A stretch of 64,000 nt of DNA from Gammaproteobacteria bacterium (GTDB taxonomy: Bacteria > Pseudomonadota > Gammaproteobacteria > Xanthomonadales > SZUA-36), in NCBI GenBank assembly GCA_021772935.1, contig JAJFLA010000044.1:62001-126000 (forward strand), in the 5' to 3' direction. The translations under genes and the position numbers were made by a program. A model generated the notes under the pieces. It was not told the DNA's origin. It saw nothing but the letters and a program-made list of their open reading frames with translations, and did not search any database. Shown piece by piece: positions 8,710 to 16,675 of this stretch. Position 1 is the first letter of the stretch, and each line of letters starts with the position of its first letter.

Positions 8710-9285
8710 ATGCGATTGATTATTGGTATTTCCGGGGCAAGCGGCGTTATTTATGGCATCCGCTTGTTACAGCTTCTACGTGATCAGCCTGATGTGGAGA
8801 CTCATCTGGTGATGTCACGTACGGCCAAACTCAATCTGAGCATTGAGACTGACTGGAAGCTTGATGACGTGATTGCATTAGCGGATGAAGTGCACAACTA
8901 CGGTAACCTTGCTTCGACCATTTCCAGTGGTTCTTTTCGTGTTGGTGGCATGATCGTGGCACCTTGTTCCATGAAAACCCTGTCAGCGATAGTTCACTCA
9001 TATACTGATAATCTGCTCACAAGGTCTGCGGATGTGGTGCTTAAAGAACGGCAAAAGCTGGTGCTGATGCCACGTGAATCGCCCTTACACGCGGGCCACT
9101 GTAAATTGCTATATCAGGCAGCCAGTCTGGGCGCGATAATCGCTCCACCGATGCCTGCTTTTTACAACCGACCTGAAACCCTGGAGGATATGATTGATCA
9201 TACGGTTGGTCGTGTGCTGGATTTGTTTGGTCTGCAATCGGGTATCGTTAAGCGTTGGCAAGGCACTACATCAAAGGAAGATTGA
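8710..9285 (+). CDS. ubiX: UbiX-type flavin prenyltransferase
   Basis: 191 residues, usual UbiX length. It joins dimethylallyl phosphate to FMN to give prenylated FMN, the cofactor of UbiD enzymes. Family motifs: 'GISGASGVIYG' at residues 5-15, 'APCSMKTLSAI' near 85, and 'LMPRESPLH' near 119, all at the flavin/phosphate site. It is divergent from ubiD and shares its control region, so this copy probably serves the catabolic decarboxylase, although it could also feed the ubiquinone enzyme. Its last 20 bases overlap the convergent DUF2390 gene. Confidence 0.92.
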   Translation: MRLIIGISGASGVIYGIRLLQLLRDQPDVETHLVMSRTAKLNLSIETDWKLDDVIALADEVHNYGNLASTISSGSFRVGGMIVAPCSMKTLSAIVHSYTDNLLTRSADVVLKERQKLVLMPRESPLHAGHCKLLYQAASLGAIIAPPMPAFYNRPETLEDMIDHTVGRVLDLFGLQSGIVKRWQGTTSKED

Positions 9286-9814
9286 TTTCTTCAGTATTGT
9301 GTGGGAAAGCGGCTTGCAGGATGAGACTCAGCCGGGTTTGTGTTGTGTGGTCCCAAGGGATGTTTTCTGCCAGGCAATAGTGTTGTAAGTTGAACACTGC
9401 GGCGCGGATTTGTTCGCTGTTACTCAATGAAGCGAGGGGAATTGATTCAACCATGGACTGCATCACATTTTCCTGAAGCTGCTCGGATTCAAATTCCACT
9501 CGTTTAATTCGTTCGCGTAAGGCCATACAGGTTTCTTCAGGTAGTAATGGGTCTGAACAACCGCTGGTTTTCATCCAGCTACGAACACTGCGTAACGGTC
9601 GTACCACATGGTCTGCCCAGTTGTTTGAAAATGTCATCACCGTGTTATACGTGTCAGTTTGAATTTCGCCACGGGTGGCGCCCAGCCAGCAGCAAAACAG
9701 TAGTGCATTGACATCTGCACCGCTTTTGTTCTGAAGCTCCAGGCAGGCCGCCGGTACACCATCAGTGCGGTAGCTGCGTACAGAAAAATCCCAAAATGAT
9801 TCAGTAGCTTTCAT
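9266..9814 (-). CDS. DUF2390 / TIGR02444-family protein
   Basis: 182 residues. The N-terminal part 'FWDFSVRSYRTDGVPAACLELQN' and 'GADVNALLFCCWLGA' match the TIGR02444 (DUF2390) family common in gammaproteobacteria, followed by a helical region with 'W-(x)4-V-RPLRSVR'. No molecular function is known for the family. It is the third gene of a minus-strand set after the OsmC-like and ferredoxin genes (17-bp gap) and overlaps the end of ubiX by 20 bases on the opposite strand. Confidence 0.75.
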   Translation of the reverse strand: MKATESFWDFSVRSYRTDGVPAACLELQNKSGADVNALLFCCWLGATRGEIQTDTYNTVMTFSNNWADHVVRPLRSVRSWMKTSGCSDPLLPEETCMALRERIKRVEFESEQLQENVMQSMVESIPLASLSNSEQIRAAVFNLQHYCLAENIPWDHTTQTRLSLILQAAFPHNTEEINLPLM

Positions 9815-9831
9815 ATGTTATTCAGAATACC

Positions 9832-10149
9832 TCAGATTTCCGGGGCGATACTTAGCTGAATTCCATCCAGCCCTTCATGCCATTGAATCTGGCAACTCAG
9901 ACGGGAGTTAGGCTGAATCTCTTCGGCCTCATCCTGCAGGGTAAAAGTTTCAGATTCGGATGGTGACAGGAGTTTGTCCAGCCACCCCGGGTCGACGTAC
10001 ACATGACAGGTGGCGCATAGACAGGAGCCACCACATAAGGCCTCCAGCGAGAGTCCACCTTGTCTGAGTATTTCCATCAAACTGCTGCGTTCGCGACCTT
10101 CAAGCTGGTATTTTTTTCCGTCACGATCGGTGACATTTATGATGCCCAT
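9832..10149 (-). CDS. 2Fe-2S ferredoxin (adrenodoxin/plant type)
   Basis: 105 residues from the ATG at 10149 (a GTG at 10158 is the alternative start). Cluster ligands appear as C39-x5-C45-x2-C48 within ALCGGSCLCATC, with the fourth Cys in 'SRLSCQI' near residue 85. The soluble electron carrier is encoded between the OsmC-like gene and DUF2390. The reductase at 30243-31292 has its own ferredoxin domain, and no oxygenase that would need this ferredoxin is visible in the window, so its partner is unknown. Confidence 0.85.
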   Translation of the reverse strand: MGIINVTDRDGKKYQLEGRERSSLMEILRQGGLSLEALCGGSCLCATCHVYVDPGWLDKLLSPSESETFTLQDEAEEIQPNSRLSCQIQWHEGLDGIQLSIAPEI

Positions 10150-10243
10150 AGTCTCCACACTCTACTGCGTTTTACAATGGCATGTCGATGCACACTGAAG
10201 TGATTCATTAATTTTTCCGCAAGCAGATTTTAATTGGTTTTGT

Positions 10244-11434
10244 TTAATCTGCGGTGCTGGTCGTATTGACCTCTGTCTGGTTATGGGTCTGCAATGCCGC
10301 ATGTAGAAAACAGGTTTGCTCGCCCATTTGCACCAGTTTCTGGATGGCTTCATCAGCCTCGTCGGAGTCGATAAATGTATGTGTGTCAGGTGTGTTCAAA
10401 ACCATGCCCCCGGGCTCAGCAGTGGTACCGGTACGACTGAATGCAAGGTCCTGAACAAGACGGTAGCCAGTCAATTGTTGCTTGACGATATGTGCATATC
10501 GGCCCAATTGAGTTAAATAACAAAATGCGATTCCAGCCGCCATGTAAGCCAGGCCGCTTGGCGCCCGTTCCTGACCTCCTTGCAGGCGAGAGTCGTCGCT
10601 GAGAAAGTGAAAAACACCACCAATGGGTTTGAAAAGCTGCACTTTGATAGACTTGATACCATCTTCACGCAGCGTGGCCCTGGCGCGGATGTGAAGCAGG
10701 CGTTTCTGGGTTGCGTGCAGACTGGTTCCAGCCCCGCCTTCAACACCGAATACAGATTCTGCAGCCTGGAGTTTTTCTATACCACCGGCGGCAAAAGTTG
10801 TGGCGTGATCAGGCATTGCCTGTTCGAATAAGTCTTTCGGGTCTGCAGCCAGCTCTGATGTAGACGCATCAACACCTTCGACCTTCAGTTGCGTACCATT
10901 TTTGCTTAATGTGAAAGTGCCATGGTGTGAATTCCTCAAGATGGCATCCCCCGGCGAGTTGGCAATCGCCGCCTTCAACAATGCAGAAATTTGTTCCGGC
11001 GAAGCATCAGAATCTGCCTTGCAGGAGACGTTGACCGGTAATGCACTCGCTTTCATGTTGCCACGTAAAGCCGAGCCTTCCATTCCGTAATAGTTGTCCT
11101 GAACCAACTCCACTGCAGCCAGTGGGATGTTCTGCTGTCTGGCCAAAGACAGCAGTTTTGACAGGTAGGAAGCGGCCAGTCCCGCGGTAAAAAAGGCCAG
11201 CGGAAAAGGTGCAAGATCAGTGCCGTTGAGATAGGGGCCCTCGTCACACACCATGTGCCAGACAGCGCCCGAGGAACCATATTGAACACAGGCTTCCTTT
11301 TGCATACCCTCAAGTGCCCGTGCGCTGACCCGGGTGCCGATATGATGATCGGAGCTGTTCACCTGGCTCGGAAATATACAACTATCGCTAAGCTTGTAAA
11401 GTAGGGGGTGCTCACTGGTTTCAATTGATTTCAT
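10244..11434 (-). CDS. Tandem OsmC-like two-domain protein
   Basis: 396 residues from the ATG at 11434 with AAGGA seven bases upstream (an upstream GTG at 11473 is less likely). It contains two OsmC/Ohr-like units, at roughly residues 55-190 and 215-375. Unit 2 keeps the expected Cys pair, in 'GIAFCYLTQLG' and 'GEQTCFLHAAL'. Unit 1 has the matching helices ('PLAFFTAGLAASYLSKL', 'AIANSPGDAIL') but no Cys at either place, so only the second could be a thiol peroxidase. It is divergent from ligA across a shared operator. Whether it detoxifies peroxides or binds an aromatic intermediate is unknown. Confidence 0.65.
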   Translation of the reverse strand: MKSIETSEHPLLYKLSDSCIFPSQVNSSDHHIGTRVSARALEGMQKEACVQYGSSGAVWHMVCDEGPYLNGTDLAPFPLAFFTAGLAASYLSKLLSLARQQNIPLAAVELVQDNYYGMEGSALRGNMKASALPVNVSCKADSDASPEQISALLKAAIANSPGDAILRNSHHGTFTLSKNGTQLKVEGVDASTSELAADPKDLFEQAMPDHATTFAAGGIEKLQAAESVFGVEGGAGTSLHATQKRLLHIRARATLREDGIKSIKVQLFKPIGGVFHFLSDDSRLQGGQERAPSGLAYMAAGIAFCYLTQLGRYAHIVKQQLTGYRLVQDLAFSRTGTTAEPGGMVLNTPDTHTFIDSDEADEAIQKLVQMGEQTCFLHAALQTHNQTEVNTTSTAD

Positions 11435-11495
11435 GGCCAAATCCTTGAGTAGCGGAAAAGTCGGGTGGTGCACGCTCAGATAATTTTTGATTAAA

Positions 11496-11515
11496 ACTGT
11501 ACTGAGTGGTACAGT
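11496..11515. promoter_or_regulatory. Inverted repeat ACTGTAC-N6-GTACAGT between osmC-like gene and ligA
   Basis: A perfect 7-bp inverted repeat with spacer TGAGTG, 61 bases from the osmC-like ATG and 75 bases from the ligA ATG. Its core TGTAC-N6-GTACA is the same as at 3785-3800, so one regulator (likely the TetR protein encoded at 297-950) may control both units. Confidence 0.6.
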
Positions 11516-11590
11516 AAATGTTACGGAAGCTGTTAATGCTTGTCAATGATGCTGAAGGACAAACAGGAGATTTGCTTTGGAAGTTTGCAA

Positions 11591-11992
11591 ATGAGTTGGA
11601 AAAAACACCGCTATGATGACATTCCAGGCACTTATGTGTTCGACGGCAAAACATCACATGCGGCTTATGCCCTGAACAAAATGTTGTTTTCATTCAATCA
11701 TCAAGAGAATCGTGAAGAATTTGGACGCGATCCGCGTGCCTATGCGATCAAGTTCGGTTTAAGCGATATGCAGAAACAGGCGCTATTGAACAACGATTAT
11801 CTGGAATTGATAAGACTCGGCGCTAATGTGTATTACCTTGCCAAGTTAACGGTTCCAAGAGGTGTATCGATCCAGGATGCGGGAGCCGCATTTCAGGGTA
11901 TTACGACTGAAGAATTCAAGGCCAAGCTTGCAAGCAAGGGTAAAGGCTTAATCGAAAAGCTGGAGCAGCAGGGAGGATTTTGGAATGGCTAG
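11591..11992 (+). CDS. ligA: Protocatechuate 4,5-dioxygenase, alpha subunit
   Basis: 133 residues from the ATG at 11591; the family's alpha subunits are about 140 residues, and the homologous 'DIPGTYVFDG' begins near residue 10, so the longer frame from 11540 is not used. It has the LigA helical fold signature 'YALNKMLFSFN', 'NREEFGRDPRAYA' and 'GANVYYLAKL'. It forms the lid over the active site in the LigB subunit. The coding region overlaps ligB by eight bases, so the two are cotranscribed and probably coupled. Confidence 0.92.
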   Translation: MSWKKHRYDDIPGTYVFDGKTSHAAYALNKMLFSFNHQENREEFGRDPRAYAIKFGLSDMQKQALLNNDYLELIRLGANVYYLAKLTVPRGVSIQDAGAAFQGITTEEFKAKLASKGKGLIEKLEQQGGFWNG

Positions 11993-12827
11993 AATTGTTG
12001 GTGGGATTACCACTTCGCATATCCCGGCCATTGCCATGGCGATGTCCAACGGCCTCGAAAAAGAACCTTACTGGAAGCGCTTTTTTGATGGCTATGAGCC
12101 CGTCAAAGCATGGCTGGAAAAAGTCGACCCGGACATCGCTATTGTTGTTTACAACGACCACGGGCTGAATTTCTTTCTGGATAAGATCCCAACCTTTGCG
12201 ATTGGTTGTGCCAATCAATATGAAAATGCTGATGAGGGTTGGGGTCTGCAAACACTGGCGAGTTTTGAAGGCGATGCCGAGTTTTCCTGGCATTTGGCTG
12301 AATCCATGATCAATCAGGATTTCGACATGACGACCTGTCAGGAAATGCTGGTTGATCACGGCTTTATTGTACCGATGGCATTGATGTGGCGGCATTTGCC
12401 GAAATGGCCGGTAAAAGGCATTCCTTTTGCGGTCAATACCGTTCAGCACCCATTGACCAGCGCCCGACGTTGTCTGGCAGCCGGTCGTGCTTTACGTAAA
12501 GCGGTTGAGTCGTACCCGGAAGACCAGAAAGTCGTGATTTTCGGTACCGGTGGCATGTCGCATCAATTGCAGGGAGAGCGTGCAGGGATTATCAATGTTG
12601 ATTTTGACCTGCAATGCATGGAAAGTATTATCAATAACCCGGAGTGGCTGGCAGGCCTCAGCAATACGGAAATCATAGAAAAGGCGGGTACCGAGGGCAT
12701 TGAAGTTATTATGTGGCTGGTGATGCGTGGTGCGCTGCAGGAAAAAGTAAATGTCGTGCACAAGCATTACCACGTACCGGTTTCGAATACCGGCGCCGGC
12801 GTACTGGTATTGGAAAACCCCGACTAA
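11985..12827 (+). CDS. ligB: Protocatechuate 4,5-dioxygenase, beta subunit
   Basis: 280 residues. This extradiol dioxygenase subunit opens the protocatechuate ring between C4 and C5, giving 4-carboxy-2-hydroxymuconate semialdehyde. Predicted Fe(II) ligands are H12 (TTSHIPA), H59 (YNDHG) and E240 (GIEVIMW); the catalytic base is H193 in GTGGMSHQLQG. All match the LigB family pattern. It follows ligA with an eight-base overlap. The gene ends seven bases before the inverted repeat that bounds the foreign block downstream. Confidence 0.95.
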   Translation: MARIVGGITTSHIPAIAMAMSNGLEKEPYWKRFFDGYEPVKAWLEKVDPDIAIVVYNDHGLNFFLDKIPTFAIGCANQYENADEGWGLQTLASFEGDAEFSWHLAESMINQDFDMTTCQEMLVDHGFIVPMALMWRHLPKWPVKGIPFAVNTVQHPLTSARRCLAAGRALRKAVESYPEDQKVVIFGTGGMSHQLQGERAGIINVDFDLQCMESIINNPEWLAGLSNTEIIEKAGTEGIEVIMWLVMRGALQEKVNVVHKHYHVPVSNTGAGVLVLENPD

Positions 12828-12837
12828 GTGTCGTTAG

Positions 12838-12853
12838 CCCGGACATTTCACCA
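12838..12853 (+). repeat. Left boundary repeat CCCGGACATTTCACCA
   Basis: The sequence recurs exactly, inverted, at 20774-20789. The match extends outward to about 18 of 20 bases (TTAG here, CTAA there). This copy starts ten bases after the ligB stop; the other abuts the pobA stop. Together they bracket an 8-kb block unrelated to the catabolic genes. Confidence 0.7.
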
Positions 12854-12950
12854 CCAAGAGTAGATACCGTTTTCAGGCTCAGTGGGTGAAGCTGCCGGGT
12901 TTTCACTACCCCAGGGTACCCTCTCGCCTGGTTACCGGGCTCACCCTGTA

Positions 12951-13094
12951 CATGCAGGTGTAGCCACCAATGCCAATGACCGCACGAAGCTGGAACGCCT
13001 GTGTCGCTATATCACCAGACCGGCGGTATCCACAAAACGACTATCAATGACCCGTAATGGTCACGTCCGTTGTGAGTTGAAAACACCCTGGCGG
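12951..13094 (+). pseudogene. IS91-family transposase remnant
   Basis: Within a 95-residue open frame (12882-13169), about 48 residues match the zinc/Y2 transposase of IS91-like elements: 'HAGVATNANDRTKLERLCRY', then 'ITRPAVSTKRLS' and 'GHVRCELKTPWR'. This is the well-conserved 'KLERLCRYIARP..S.KRL' region. The catalytic tyrosine region and the rest of the ~400-residue protein are missing, so it is a dead fragment. The remaining 12828-13432 interval shows only this fragment, the boundary repeat and a weak hairpin near 13268-13297. Confidence 0.75.
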
Positions 13095-13432
13095 TATCTG
13101 TATGTTATTAACAAGCGTATGAGCCAATATGGCTGTCGTTTATTCCCAGCAGGGCAACGAAAATGTTGAAAGGTTTTAATGGTCGCCTGGGTTGGCTTGG
13201 TCGTGGTGAATGGGCATGCTGAAGTGAATCCATGCCTTTGTCGACAAAGATCACCAAGCGAGTTTTTGCTGGCTTCTTTCTGTATCTTCAAGCCAGCTTG
13301 AATCCCCGGCAATTAGATTCCTGTTTATTAACTTAATTAGTGTTTGGCTTTGACTTTAGAAATGAGAACCATTACTATTTGTAAAAATAATTACAAAACA
13401 GCCTGACGTGAGATATGTTTACCTAATTAAAT

Positions 13433-14287
13433 ATGAATCAGACTAAAGACAAGTTATACCGAGTAATTGCAGGGACCATGGTGCTGCTTTTCAAGCCGCT
13501 GGTTCGAATCTTATTGAGGCATGGAATTTCATACCAGTCCTGTGCGGACTGGTTGCGGTGGTGTTATGTACACGTTGCCCATGACGAGTTTGCGATCAAG
13601 GGTAAAAAGCAGAGTAAATCCCGGGTCGCCATCATCACCGGGATTACCCGGGTTGAGGTCGCCAGGCAGCTAGAAGTCAAATCACCCGCAGATCTCCAGG
13701 AATTGGAAACTCATCAACGTGCATCCCGTGTTCTCGCAGGTTGGTCCAGGAACCCGGATTTTAATGACAGCCAGGGTCAACCCCTGTCTTTGCCGTTCCA
13801 TGGCGAGTCACCGAATTTTTCAGAACTGGTTAATCTGTATAGCGGTGGCACAACACCACGAGCCATGTTGGATGAATTGATCTCTGTCAATTCAGTTAAA
13901 CCCGCAAGCAGCCAAAAATACCAATTGGTAACACAAAAATATTTGTCGGGTGCCAGGGTAGTCAAAGAAACCCATTTTGAAATGCTGGCCCACGCAGCAA
14001 ATGGTCTTTTAAACACCATTGCCCATAATACCGAAGATGAATGCGAGGAAACCTGGCTTCAATTGCAAACCTATAACAAGAATATACCCGTAAGCATGGC
14101 GGAAGATATACGAAAGCATATCAAACTTCGGTCCATGGACATTATCTATGAAATAGATGAGTACCTTTTCGAAAGATCACCTGAAGACCTGGAGCATTCG
14201 GAAGAAGTGGTTGAAGTAGGGCTGGGCGTATACCTATTTCAAAACCAGCAGATAAAACCAAATCAATTAACGGAGAAACCACAATGA
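13433..14287 (+). CDS. DUF6502-family protein
   Basis: 284 residues. The N-terminus 'LLFKPLVRILLRHGISYQSCADWLRWCYVHVAHDEF' followed by 'KSRVAIITGITRVEVARQL' matches the DUF6502 family; the second part resembles a helix-turn-helix, so a DNA-binding or regulatory role is possible but unproven. No signal peptide and no membrane segment. It is the first gene of the plus-strand block and overlaps the next gene by four bases (ATGA), so it is coupled to a secreted repeat protein. Confidence 0.7.
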   Translation: MNQTKDKLYRVIAGTMVLLFKPLVRILLRHGISYQSCADWLRWCYVHVAHDEFAIKGKKQSKSRVAIITGITRVEVARQLEVKSPADLQELETHQRASRVLAGWSRNPDFNDSQGQPLSLPFHGESPNFSELVNLYSGGTTPRAMLDELISVNSVKPASSQKYQLVTQKYLSGARVVKETHFEMLAHAANGLLNTIAHNTEDECEETWLQLQTYNKNIPVSMAEDIRKHIKLRSMDIIYEIDEYLFERSPEDLEHSEEVVEVGLGVYLFQNQQIKPNQLTEKPQ

Positions 14288-15822
14288 ATACAAAATACGG
14301 CCGGATACAGTTTTTGATTTTCATTCTACTTAGCTCTGCGTCCATGATGTTGCAGGCAGCCATTTCAGGAACAGGCGGTATAGCTACCAGGGCGTTTACA
14401 GGTACCTGGAATCAACTGATGCACCCAAACGAAAGCACTATCATTCAAATAGTCAATGATGATGCCGGTGCTCTTAGTGGGAAGGTTTACTGGATCGTTT
14501 ACGATGAAGACGGAATCCCTTATTGGTATTTCGCAGAAGGTCCGGTCACCGATAATCGTATTGACCTGACTATCTATGAGGCCACAGACCCGGCAGTCAC
14601 ACCTGAACCTGGTGGCAGCAATCTGCGAGTTGTGGGTGATGGAGCGATTGAGTTTGATAATTGTTTTGAAGGTACATTTTCAGGTTTAGACTCGATCAGC
14701 GGTACAGGTGGTTTTCATTTTAAAATTAACAAGATGTCTGGCATTGCTGACACCACCTGTTCCGGTGGTACATCTGATGGCGTGAACCCCTCAGACAGCC
14801 CCGTTGACATCAGATCTTTCTTCACTTCTACCGTGGCTGGTGCGGGCAGTTCAGGTAAGGCTGAATTTGAGATATCGGGTGGACGAACAAACTTCAATGT
14901 TGAAATAGAAGACCTGCCAGTTGGTGATTATGATCTCAGTGTAGATGGTATCAAGCATGGCAGCGTCCGGGTTGTAGCCTTGTCAGGCGGCGGCACTAAG
15001 GGTGAAATTGAATTCAGAAGCCCGGTTGAACCAGAGAAAGTGCTATTGACTTTTGATCCGCGCGACAAACTGATTGATATTAGCAACTCAGCATCCGATA
15101 TCGTATTAACCCAGATATTCCCCAGTAGTTTTGTGAGCGGTGAAGACGGACTAGCAGGCGGTGCAGATATGGAAATCCGAACTGATCTGACCAATGCAGG
15201 TGTCTATCCAGCCGGAGACGCAGATGCCCAGTTTGAGCAACGGCCGGATCGTGCTGCATTTTCTGTCGAAGTTGAGGATATTCCTGCAGGCATCTATGAC
15301 CTGTACGTTGGAAGCGTTATGAGGGGGACCATTAACGTGGTCCAACTTAGTGGTGGCACGGAAGGAGAAATTGAATTCCGTAGCCCGGTAGAGGCTGGCA
15401 AGGTGTTGCTGGATTTCGATCCTCGTAACCAACTGATTGAGGTCAAACAAGATAATACGCTCCTGTTTAGTACTGATTTCCCATCAGGTACCGATCCCGT
15501 CGTGGAAAGGGTGGTTTTGGACATCGGTCTGGAAAACACGGGGGTTGATGGACAGGCATCAGGTACTTTGGAATACAGAAAATTCGGTACCAGGACAAGA
15601 ATCGAAATCAGGGTAGAAGACCTGTCTGTAAATGGCCGTTACCAGGTGTTTATCGATGACATCATGGCGGGCAACCTACCCGTTGAGGATGGAAAAGGCA
15701 GATGGGAATTCAGAACCCGGTTTCTCGATAAAGCACCATTCCCCGATGGTAATCCTGTTGGAGCGGTTGTTTCTGTCAGGTTCAATGGTGTCGACATGCT
15801 GTCAGTCAGGATCCCAGAATAG
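14284..15822 (+). CDS. Secreted protein with repeated beta-rich units
   Basis: 512 residues with a signal peptide (hydrophobic 9-25, cleavage near LQAA). Residues ~35-150 form a beta-rich domain ('FTGTWNQLMHP', 'GIPYWYFAEGPV') like those in extracellular proteins of related gammaproteobacteria. Three repeats of about 115 residues follow, each with a pattern like 'VEDLP.G.YDL.VDG..HG...V', 'GEIEFRSPVE' and 'KVLL.FDPR..LI'. The third repeat is divergent. I do not recognise the family. It probably acts outside the cytoplasm, as a polymer- or surface-binding protein encoded with DUF4956, VTC and HlyD-like partners. Confidence 0.7.
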   Translation: MNTKYGRIQFLIFILLSSASMMLQAAISGTGGIATRAFTGTWNQLMHPNESTIIQIVNDDAGALSGKVYWIVYDEDGIPYWYFAEGPVTDNRIDLTIYEATDPAVTPEPGGSNLRVVGDGAIEFDNCFEGTFSGLDSISGTGGFHFKINKMSGIADTTCSGGTSDGVNPSDSPVDIRSFFTSTVAGAGSSGKAEFEISGGRTNFNVEIEDLPVGDYDLSVDGIKHGSVRVVALSGGGTKGEIEFRSPVEPEKVLLTFDPRDKLIDISNSASDIVLTQIFPSSFVSGEDGLAGGADMEIRTDLTNAGVYPAGDADAQFEQRPDRAAFSVEVEDIPAGIYDLYVGSVMRGTINVVQLSGGTEGEIEFRSPVEAGKVLLDFDPRNQLIEVKQDNTLLFSTDFPSGTDPVVERVVLDIGLENTGVDGQASGTLEYRKFGTRTRIEIRVEDLSVNGRYQVFIDDIMAGNLPVEDGKGRWEFRTRFLDKAPFPDGNPVGAVVSVRFNGVDMLSVRIPE

Positions 15823-15852
15823 GGCAGGATCACCCACCGACTGATCAGAACA

Positions 15853-15885
15853 TTACGAGCACCGCGGGAACCACGGTGCTCGTAA
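15853..15885. other. Strong 12-bp hairpin between repeat protein and DUF4956 genes
   Basis: TTACGAGCACCG and CGGTGCTCGTAA form a perfect stem with a nine-base loop. The downstream run is A rather than T on the plus strand, so it is not a standard plus-strand terminator. It may stabilise or process the mRNA, or separate expression of the two halves of the block. Confidence 0.55.
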
Positions 15886-15985
15886 AAAAACCACGCAAAC
15901 GTTTTATAAATTCTCAAAAAAAACGTTGTGGTAATACCCCTTTTTTTGCCGATAAACCAATTAATTGTAAACAGAGAACCACATT

Positions 15986-16657
15986 ATGAATTTTGTTGAC
16001 TACTCCACCATCATTCGAGACCTGCTGGTTGATTTTACCAGCCTGTACTTTCTCAGTTATGTGATTCTCTATCGCAAATTCCAGAATATTGAAATGTTTG
16101 TTACATCATCGTTATTCAACATATTCATGTTGTTAATTGTTATGGCCATTATCCGAACGGATTTTGATATTGCCATTGGCTTCGGCCTGTTTGCCCTGCT
16201 GTCGTTGATCCAACTGCGCAGCACACAATTCACAAAAACTGAAATGGCCTACTTGTTTGGGACGGTTGCCCTGGCCGTGATCAATGGGGCTGGAATCGCT
16301 GATTTTAGTTTTGTACTGACTTGCAATGCGGTCATCATCCTGAGCACCTGGTTCATCGGCAATTGGTCACTTGAGCATTCCGCCAATCTGATTAGGGTAG
16401 ATAACGTCAAAAAGATGTCAGTGACACTGGATTATATCGATCAGAATGCGATCAGCGACCGTGAACTGATGAAAGGCACGCTGGCTTCTTCCCTTGGCAT
16501 CGAAGTTCAATCATTTGAGATAAAGAAAATCGACTACGTGCGGGATATTATTGATCTGGTTCTTATTTACAAACTGCCTTCGCACGAAATTCCGCAACAC
16601 GTCGATAACATTAGTACCCATTCTGACCCTGGAACTGTTGACAGCACGCTGGCCTGA
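15986..16657 (+). CDS. DUF4956-family membrane protein
   Basis: 223 residues with three to five N-terminal membrane segments (about 17-130; e.g. 'LFNIFMLLIVMAIIRTD', 'FALLSLIQLRSTQFTKTEMAYLFGTVALAVI') and a soluble C-terminal domain. The 'ALLSLIQLRS' and 'EMAYLFGTVALAVINGAG' patterns are those of DUF4956, a family usually encoded next to VTC-domain proteins, as here. Function is unknown; it likely forms a membrane complex with the VTC protein. 18-bp gap to the next gene. Confidence 0.82.
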   Translation: MNFVDYSTIIRDLLVDFTSLYFLSYVILYRKFQNIEMFVTSSLFNIFMLLIVMAIIRTDFDIAIGFGLFALLSLIQLRSTQFTKTEMAYLFGTVALAVINGAGIADFSFVLTCNAVIILSTWFIGNWSLEHSANLIRVDNVKKMSVTLDYIDQNAISDRELMKGTLASSLGIEVQSFEIKKIDYVRDIIDLVLIYKLPSHEIPQHVDNISTHSDPGTVDSTLA

Positions 16658-16675
16658 CACAAAGGAATAATTCCC

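Noticed and set aside
11435-11473. Upstream GTG start for the osmC-like gene
   Set aside because: The ATG at 11434 has a good AAGGA site; the GTG has none.
15853-15885. Hairpin considered as a Rho-independent terminator
   Set aside because: The run after the stem is A, not T, on the plus strand; kept as a hairpin only.
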